The notes beneath the pieces are model-generated. The model worked only from the letters and a program-made list of their open reading frames with translations, ran no database searches and was not told the DNA's origin. Made by a program: the position numbers and the translations under genes. A stretch of DNA of 64,000 nt from Streptomyces aurantiogriseus. GTDB lineage: Bacteria > Actinomycetota > Actinomycetes > Streptomycetales > Streptomycetaceae. The stretch is taken from positions 83,559 to 147,558 of the forward strand of contig NZ_BMSX01000025.1 of the NCBI RefSeq assembly GCF_014649375.1, read 5' to 3'. Positions 59,178 to 64,000 of this stretch are shown one piece after another. Within the stretch, counting starts at the first letter, position 1. The number at the start of each line of letters is the position of its first letter.

Positions 59178-59220
59178 ATTGCTCAAGCGGGTTGAGCCGC
59201 CCGTTGAGACTCCACCGACT

Positions 59221-59692
59221 TCACGTGATTTCGGTCCATGGGCCGGTGGTCTCGTCCTTTGGAATCCAGAGCAGTGGTTGACTCGTGCGGCAGCGTTCGT
59301 CCGCTCCCTCTTCCCAGGGGGACCGTCCGGCCAGAACAGTTGCGTGATAGGCAGTGGCGGGGTCTGGTAGAAGTCGATGCCTGCGCCGAAGAAGTCGTAG
59401 TACCAACTGGGATGCACGGGCCGGACGGCCACGTCGTAGCCGTTGAGGACGTCTCCCCGGCGCTGGTCGGGCTCGAGTTGCCGTCCCGTATCGCTGCCCC
59501 AGCGGCGTCCGCCACGCGCATCGCGGTCTGCGAGGGAAGACCGAACACGCTTACCTCGGGACTACGCAGTGTGTGCCACAGACCGATGGAGTAGCACCAA
59601 TCGCCGGGGGCATCACCGTCGGCCACGCCCATGACGTGCCAGCCGAAGTCCGCGACACTCTTGGCTATGCGGCTGTCGCGTTCCCCCCGCAC
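59221..59692 (-). pseudogene. DUF4262 gene with two frameshifts
   Basis: The three parts of a DUF4262 protein lie in three frames: ADFGWHVMGVADGDAPGDWC through VFGLPSQTAMRVADAAGAAI, then AVRPVHPSWYYDFFGAGIDF to QLFWPDG, then SPWEEGADERCRTSQPLLW. Each matches the family in order, so the gene is broken rather than absent. A possible original start is GTG 59692. Confidence 0.75.
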
Positions 59693-59978
59693 GGGGCCGT
59701 CTTTGGGCCGTCCGAGTCTGACCAGCGGCAGCCGGCTGCGACCGATGACCTCGGGTCGCGCCCCGAGTGAGTGTCTGACTGCGTGACAACGCAGAAGAAC
59801 AGCGGCGGACAAGCGCGGACGCCTGCGCACCATTGCAGCAGGTGAGAGACACTCGGACCCAAGGTCGGACGTCCGCCCAAGTTGCTTCGGGACGTAGAGG
59901 TCACGCTACAAAGGGTGCACATCCGGGTCCTCCTCTCGAAGCAGTCGTGATCTGTCCCTGAATGAGTACGCATGGCCT

Positions 59979-60326
59979 TTGGGCCCGGAAGGGCCGGCGG
60001 GGGAAGCGATTCGGCGGGCTTGGGCAGCAACCGTCGCAGCTCTGCCCGTGGGGACCCGCATCACTGGCCAGGTCATCGGTCGCCAACGCTTCGGCGTCTT
60101 CATCCGCATAGACGATGTGCCGGGCGCCGTGGCGCTGGCCGAGATAACGGCCATGCCGCAGGGCATGGAGCTTCCTGCTCGCGGAGCCTCTGTTGAGCGC
60201 GAGGTGTTCTGGCATGCGCACAACCACCAGGAGAGGGTGCGACTGGACGACTGGCGGACGTCTGGCGATCGTGCCGTTACAACTCACACCACTCGCCCAG
60301 TTCGCCAGGCACCCCCGTATCGATGA
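59979..60326 (+). CDS. S1-like RNA-binding domain protein
   Basis: Up to 115 residues. Residues 24-90 read GTRITGQVIGRQRFGVFIRI, then DDVPGAVALAEI and VEREVFWHAHNHQERVRL, which is an S1/OB-fold pattern as in small Streptomyces S1 proteins. The first codon is a TTG with no good ribosome site, and the last 20 residues have no family match, so both ends may be altered. Its 3' end overlaps the Imm1 gene in antisense by 50 bases. Confidence 0.5.
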   Translation: MGPEGPAGEAIRRAWAATVAALPVGTRITGQVIGRQRFGVFIRIDDVPGAVALAEITAMPQGMELPARGASVEREVFWHAHNHQERVRLDDWRTSGDRAVTTHTTRPVRQAPPYR

Positions 60327-60678
60327 AGTTGTGCATGAGGGCCCATGCGCGATCGACAGTCAGGACGAAGTCGCCACTGAGCGCAGCTAGGTCATCCATG
60401 ACCGGGACGTCGACCACGGCATCCGCCGCGGCGGTGCCGTCTCCGACGAACAGGAACGACCTCTCAGCGTCATCGAACAGATGGATGACCGCTCTATCAC
60501 CTTGAAAGCCCAGAGTCAGCCGGGGAAACTCACTGCCTGGCAGTCGGACTTCGAGGTACCCCTGGCCACGGGAGCGCAGTTCGTTGAAGTGATCCGCCAG
60601 CTCCCTAACGTTCGAGTCTCTCTCAACTGCGGAGTACCGTCCCGATTCCAGTGCCGTCGCCGCCCATGTCACGTTCAT
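60277..60678 (-). CDS. Imm1-family immunity protein
   Basis: A 133-residue acidic protein. The middle (GDRAVIHLFDDAERSFLFVG) and the closing GVPGELGEWCEL match what I know of Imm1 proteins, which neutralise toxin domains of polymorphic or contact-dependent toxins. The start is ATG 60678, with GGAGG eight bases upstream. No toxin gene is in the window, so it stands as an orphan immunity gene or a member of another regulon. Confidence 0.65.
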   Translation of the reverse strand: MNVTWAATALESGRYSAVERDSNVRELADHFNELRSRGQGYLEVRLPGSEFPRLTLGFQGDRAVIHLFDDAERSFLFVGDGTAAADAVVDVPVMDDLAALSGDFVLTVDRAWALMHNFIDTGVPGELGEWCEL

Positions 60679-60734
60679 CCCTGCACCTCCGACGCGCATC
60701 CGCTACCTGGCCATCCCCTGGAGACTCCAGGAAT

Positions 60735-61035
60735 GTCCCGATCGGGTGAAGAGTCGGTAGCAGATCAGGGCACTGGCCAAGCCGACGAAGGCTAGGAAGT
60801 GTCCGGCCTTGCGCTCGTAGCGGCGGTGTAGTCGGCGGCACCCGTTCAGCCAGGACACATCGTTCGCTCGACGACCCAGCGGTGTTTGCCGAGGCGCCTG
60901 GGCGTTTCGGCGCCTCGGCGAGCGATGCGCGGCACGACCTGCCGGCGTCGCACTCAGTTGCGCAGGTGGTCGAAGTCATAGCCCATGTCCGCGTGCGGTT
61001 TCGCCGCGCATTGCGTACGACCGTACTGACATCAC
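60735..61035 (-). pseudogene. IS5-type transposase C-terminal remnant
   Basis: In shifting frames the minus strand encodes KPHADMGYDFDHLRN, then RIARRG, GKHRWVVERT, YERKAGHFLAFVGLASA and CYRLFTRS. This is the end of an IS5-group DDE transposase: the catalytic glutamate is that of VVERT. Several frameshifts and stops separate the pieces, so it is dead. Confidence 0.7.
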
Positions 61036-61220
61036 CACGTGGTCGGTGACAAGCCGCGTGCCAGATTGTGGGGGAAACCACGGGGAACACCAGGGAATCA
61101 ACGCGCCCGCCCACGAGACGTCGGCCCGCTCCGTGTCAGGTCAGCCCCGCAGCGTGCCCTAGATCACCTCAGCTTCCCAAGCTGAGCGCCGCCCGCCGCC
61201 TGGCCACGGACCCCGAGGAG

Positions 61221-61823
61221 TCAGAGAAGGTCCCGCCAGAAGGGGACCGTTGCTCGCGGGTTCCAGCTCTCGCCGGCCTCACCTCGCGCCTCATCGAACT
61301 CCTGGTGCACGTAGTCGACCAGGTCCAGCCCGTAATAGATGATGTCGGTCTGCCACATCGAGAGCACCGGATGCCCGAAGCTTCCCCGACCAGCGGGCAC
61401 GTATCGATGGGCATACACGGGCACCAGCACCGGCGCCTCCGCCAGATGACACCGCGCTGTATCCAGTGCCACCTGCCCGTCGGCTGGACGCTCGCCCCAG
61501 CCCTCGTACCAGAACCCGTTGTGCTCAACGTCGAGCAGAACACCTTCGACCGGCCAGGCGAGCTGTCGACGCAAGCTGTCCAGATCACCGCAGCGCCACT
61601 CCGGCCACGGCCTGGACCAGGTCTGCCCGTCCTCGGGAGGGACGTTGACCGGAAGGCCGGCCGCGAGGAACGCCCGGTGATCGTCAGCGAACTCGAAGCC
61701 GTACTCGCGCTCGATGCGGGTGAACTCGGCGTCGGTCAGCCCCGGCTCGAACTCATACAGTCCTGTCTGCGCCAGGCGACGTGCGGCCTCCGCACCGAGG
61801 CGTACTCCCTCTCTGCTGATCAC
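61221..61823 (-). CDS. SMI1/KNR4 (SUKH) family protein
   Basis: A 200-residue protein with the SUKH N-terminal signature GLTDAEFTRIEREYGFEFAD and DHRAFLAAGLPV. The tryptophan-rich middle (TWSRPWPEWRCGD, GFWYEGWGERP) and VPVYAHRYVP are usual in this group. SUKH proteins are immunity proteins for diverse nuclease toxins in bacteria. The start is GTG 61823. Together with Imm1 it gives the accessory region two immunity genes without a toxin in view. Confidence 0.78.
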   Translation of the reverse strand: MISREGVRLGAEAARRLAQTGLYEFEPGLTDAEFTRIEREYGFEFADDHRAFLAAGLPVNVPPEDGQTWSRPWPEWRCGDLDSLRRQLAWPVEGVLLDVEHNGFWYEGWGERPADGQVALDTARCHLAEAPVLVPVYAHRYVPAGRGSFGHPVLSMWQTDIIYYGLDLVDYVHQEFDEARGEAGESWNPRATVPFWRDLL

Positions 61824-62312
61824 CGCCGCACGCTAACGCCGACTGCGGCCCACCGTCACCCGAGTTACGAGCGGGCTCCGTCTCAGTTTCCGTCCCATCA
61901 GCGACGTTCACGGTCGTTCGTGGGCGACCCACTCGTGCCCATGTCCCGGCGACCAGCCGCCCATGAACGCAGGTGAACACCCCCGCACACAGCCCAAGAC
62001 CCCACCAACACCGTTGGAAAGCGTGCACCCGGCACTGAAACCTTCAGCTCTCCGGCCCCGGTGGAGCACGCCTCAGGTGAACGCCCCCGCGCGCAGTCCA
62101 TCAACCCGACCAACAGACCTCTGGCGATCGAGGAGGACGCACCCCGTCGGCTGCCGCAGCGCCGATTCCGGCATCCCTCATAGGGCTCTCCTCAGCAGCG
62201 CATTTCCTTCGGCTTACTGTTTTCCGTGTAGCTTGGTTTGTGCCTCATGTTGTCCGTCATCTTGTTCGTCAAGTGCGGCAACAGAACCTTGAGCAGCTCC
62301 GCAAAACGAGAC
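61824..62312. other. 489-base gap in the accessory region with a diverged direct repeat
   Basis: I see no supported gene. The segment CAGGTGAACACCCCCGCAC... at 61970-62010 is repeated with about 12 changes at 62074-62115. The rest is featureless. Confidence 0.4.
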
Positions 62313-62342
62313 GGCCCGGCCTGGCTGCAACCAGACCGGGCC
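62313..62342 (-). terminator. Terminator after the 41-residue membrane peptide gene
   Basis: The stem GGCCCGG-C-CTGG / CCAG-A-CCGGGCC has a six-base loop and one internal mismatch. Read on the minus strand it is followed by CGTCTCGTTTTGC. It lies about 50 bases beyond the small gene's stop. Confidence 0.65.
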
Positions 62343-62393
62343 TGCATTCGCGGAGCGGCGGTTGAGCCCGGCCGTGTAGGTGGCCGGCCGGGT

Positions 62394-62519
62394 TCACCGC
62401 CTCACTTGCTCCACGAGGGCAACGACCGCGACGAGGAGGCTGAGCGCCGACAGGATCACCTGCCAGCGGTCTGGCTCTCGCCAGCGTTTCCCAGTCTTCC
62501 TCAACGATCGGTCCCGCAT
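62394..62519 (-). CDS. 41-residue single-helix membrane peptide
   Basis: It begins MRDRSLRKTGKRWREPDRW, followed by one hydrophobic helix (VILSALSLLVAVVALV) and the end EQVRR. The very basic N-terminus predicts an inward orientation. AAAGGA lies six bases before the ATG, and a hairpin terminator follows, so this is a complete short gene. It resembles small hydrophobic peptides, including type I toxin peptides and stress-induced membrane peptides. No antisense RNA gene can be shown. Confidence 0.6.
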   Translation of the reverse strand: MRDRSLRKTGKRWREPDRWQVILSALSLLVAVVALVEQVRR

Positions 62520-62814
62520 GGCTGTTCCTTTCTTCCAGCACGCCCGTATTGGGGCGTTCCGACCAACCTGGCCGTCGGCCGGAGGTATTGCGGAGAGGAA
62601 CAGCGGGTAGAGCTTAGCGCGCCAACTCCCCGTGTCATGAAGCGCCTTGGACGCGATGGGCGGAGCGCGTGATATTGGGAGTACTTTCGCGCGTACTGAT
62701 TAAGAAGGCTCTCGATGTCTGGGGGTCGTTTCAGGGCTCTCGGCTCCCGAGAGGCCGTCAGACGACCGCACGGGGCTTGAGCGTGACAGGACAAGATCCC
62801 CGCCAGGGCGAATG

Positions 62815-62830
62815 TGTGATGCTAGTCACA
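62815..62830. promoter_or_regulatory. Crp-type dyad
   Basis: TGTGA-TGCTAG-TCACA is a perfect match to the Crp/Fnr-type site and to the GTG-N6-GNCAC pattern described for Streptomyces Crp. It lies before the IS630 remnant. With no intact gene directly downstream, its role is unclear. Confidence 0.4.
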
Positions 62831-62934
62831 TTGCAGGGGTGCCTGTTGAGGGCGGCGCTGTTCGCTGCCCAGCGGGCGAACCTTCGACCGCAATCGTCCA
62901 TGCATCGTAAGGCTTTAGCTGTACTGCATCGGCA

Positions 62935-63445
62935 GTGGGCCGAACGCGGGGGCAAGCACAAGGACCCCGACCCGCGAACCCCGCCGCAAACGGCGGGCGA
63001 CCTACAACCGCTACGGCTGAGTGCGGCACCTGTTCGCCGCCCTGGACCTGGCCAAGAACAAGCTCTACGGCCACATCAAGCCGATCAAGAAGCGCACCCA
63101 GTTCCTGGAGTTCTGCCGCTACCTGCGCACTCTCTGTCCGCCCGAGGTCCGTATCGCGATCGTCTGTGACAATTTCCACCCGCACCTGACCGCCAAGAAG
63201 TGCCAGCGGGTCGGCACCTGGGCCACCGCGAACAACGTCGAGATCGCCTACACCCCCACCAACAGCTCTTGGCTCAACCGCATCGAGGCCCAGTTCACCG
63301 CCCTGCGCTACTTCGCCCTCGACGGCACCGACCACGCCAGCACAAGGAACAGGGCAGCATGATCCGCCGCTACATCATCTGTCGGAATAAGCACACCGCC
63401 GATGTCGGCCTGCGCACCATCGTCAGCAGAGCCAACGCCGCCTAA
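62935..63445 (+). pseudogene. IS630-type transposase remnant
   Basis: The C-terminal half of an IS630 DDE transposase: VRHLFAALDLAKNKLYGHIK, VRIAIVCDNFHPHLTAKK (second catalytic aspartate in CDNF), SSWLNRIEAQFTALRYFALD (glutamate in RIEAQF), and in another frame SMIRRYIICRNKHTAD. Just upstream, RRKRRATYNRYG is followed by TGA where family members continue GVRHLF. A frameshift near 63340 completes the damage. The first catalytic aspartate region is missing. Confidence 0.82.
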
Positions 63446-63463
63446 CCGCATGAAGCAGGGAAG

Positions 63464-63901
63464 ATGACCACTCAGACCCAGCCCGTCGACCACGAACTCA
63501 TCCAAGCTGCGGCCCAGGTCGCGCGCACGCGCTGCCGGGGCGACAACCACACAATGGCGGCCGCGGCCCGCACCCGTGACGGCCGGATAGTCACCGCGGT
63601 GAACGCCTACCACTTCACCGGGGGCCCCTGCGCCGAGCTGGTTGTCATCGGCGCTGCGGCCGCCCAGGGCGCCTACGACCTGAAAACCATCGTCGCTGTG
63701 GGCGACCGCGACCGCGGGGTGGTGTCCCCGTGCGGCCGATGCCGCCAGGTTCTCCTCGACTACTTCCCAGCTCTCACGGTCATCGTCGGCGCAGGTGACA
63801 GCCTCCGAATCGTTCCCATCACCGACCTGCTTCCCGAAAGCTACGTCTGGGCGGACCACCAGCTCGACGCCGAACACGTCACAGCACCCAGCACGAGCTG
63901 A
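63464..63901 (+). CDS. Blasticidin-S-deaminase-like cytidine deaminase family protein
   Basis: A 145-residue zinc deaminase. The zinc and catalytic motifs are TGGPCAELVVIGAAAA (Cys-Ala-Glu replaces His-Ala-Glu) near residue 54 and VSPCGRCRQVLLDYFP near residue 89. The C-terminal LLPESYVW precedes a short tail. The Cys-Ala-Glu form, NAYHFTGGPCAELVV and the YVW end resemble the Aspergillus terreus blasticidin S deaminase more than housekeeping cytidine deaminases, in my memory of those sequences. It would deaminate blasticidin S or a related cytosine nucleoside. The ATG follows GAAGGAAG-like GGGAAG by a few bases. It lies beside the IS630 remnant. Confidence 0.78.
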   Translation: MTTQTQPVDHELIQAAAQVARTRCRGDNHTMAAAARTRDGRIVTAVNAYHFTGGPCAELVVIGAAAAQGAYDLKTIVAVGDRDRGVVSPCGRCRQVLLDYFPALTVIVGAGDSLRIVPITDLLPESYVWADHQLDAEHVTAPSTS

Positions 63902-64000
63902 CACCGCCGACGGCTACAGGGCAAACGTTGCCTGCCGCGGCACTAGTAGTGCTTGGTCAGGTTCGTTTGTGGGTGGCGTGTCTGTTTGGCTGTGGGTGTC

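Noticed and set aside
59123..59210. Functional tRNA-Ser gene
   Set aside because: Only the 3' half is present; the 5' acceptor, D arm and 5' anticodon stem are missing, so it cannot fold as a tRNA.
63935..64000. Left end of another insertion sequence at the window edge
   Set aside because: The GC composition drops and TGCTTGGTCAGGTTCG looks end-like, but no transposase or inverted partner is visible before the window stops.

Overview
The window is chromosomal DNA of a Streptomyces. It has very high G+C with GC-rich third codon positions and many GTG and TTG starts. It also carries genus-typical markers: nickel superoxide dismutase with its maturation protease, an EshA shell protein, a stress sigma factor with an RsbW-like partner, a conservon, and an actinobacterial 2-oxoglutarate decarboxylase. 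From memory, the gene order from about 0.3 to 58.9 kb follows the core-chromosome interval of S. coelicolor from sigH (SCO5243) through eshA (SCO5249), sodN (SCO5254), sucA (SCO5281) and lon (SCO5285) to a Ku gene. I could not run an alignment to confirm this.

Left third (0-23 kb): the anti-sigma/SigH pair; a UBP zinc-finger gene divergent from a Na+/H+ antiporter; then the eshA locus, a family 2B encapsulin shell followed by a polyprenyl diphosphate synthase whose disordered N-terminus fits a cargo-loading segment. Next come a Pit-type phosphate transporter, sodN/sodX, an amino-acid ABC importer, malic enzyme, a self-contained HTH plus Clp-N operon under two perfect palindromes, and a toast-rack protein paired with a long coiled-coil PadR regulator.

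Middle third (23-45 kb): sucA, a two-component pair, a rhomboid-like membrane protein, a DUF5954 protein, Lon protease preceded by a ClgR-type site, a MarR regulator, a decayed TnpB element, a PP2C-like protein, and a conservon (CvnA-D) that runs straight into a styrene-monooxygenase-like flavoenzyme.

Right third (45-59 kb): an NlpC/P60 hydrolase, a diiron oxygenase with a TetR gene, a Uma2 protein, a frameshifted DUF3291 gene, a FtsW-like and class B PBP pair, an orphan sensor kinase with an overlapping lipoprotein gene, a dual-specificity phosphatase, a NERD protein, and a divergent NHEJ pair (LigD polymerase domain and Ku).

From 59.1 kb the character changes. A 55-base fragment matching the 3' half of a serine tRNA looks like an attachment site. 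Beyond it lies a decayed accessory region with broken DUF4262, IS5-type and IS630-type genes, orphan immunity genes (Imm1, SUKH), a 41-residue membrane peptide and a blasticidin-S-deaminase-like gene.

Intergenic DNA is rich in tandem repeats (units of 11, 15, 23, 33, 39, 100 and about 141 bases) and dispersed repeats. One dispersed repeat is a roughly 40-base palindromic element present three times: in the SigH N-terminal extension, inside another repeat, and inside the DUF3291 gene, which it breaks. It therefore looks mobile.
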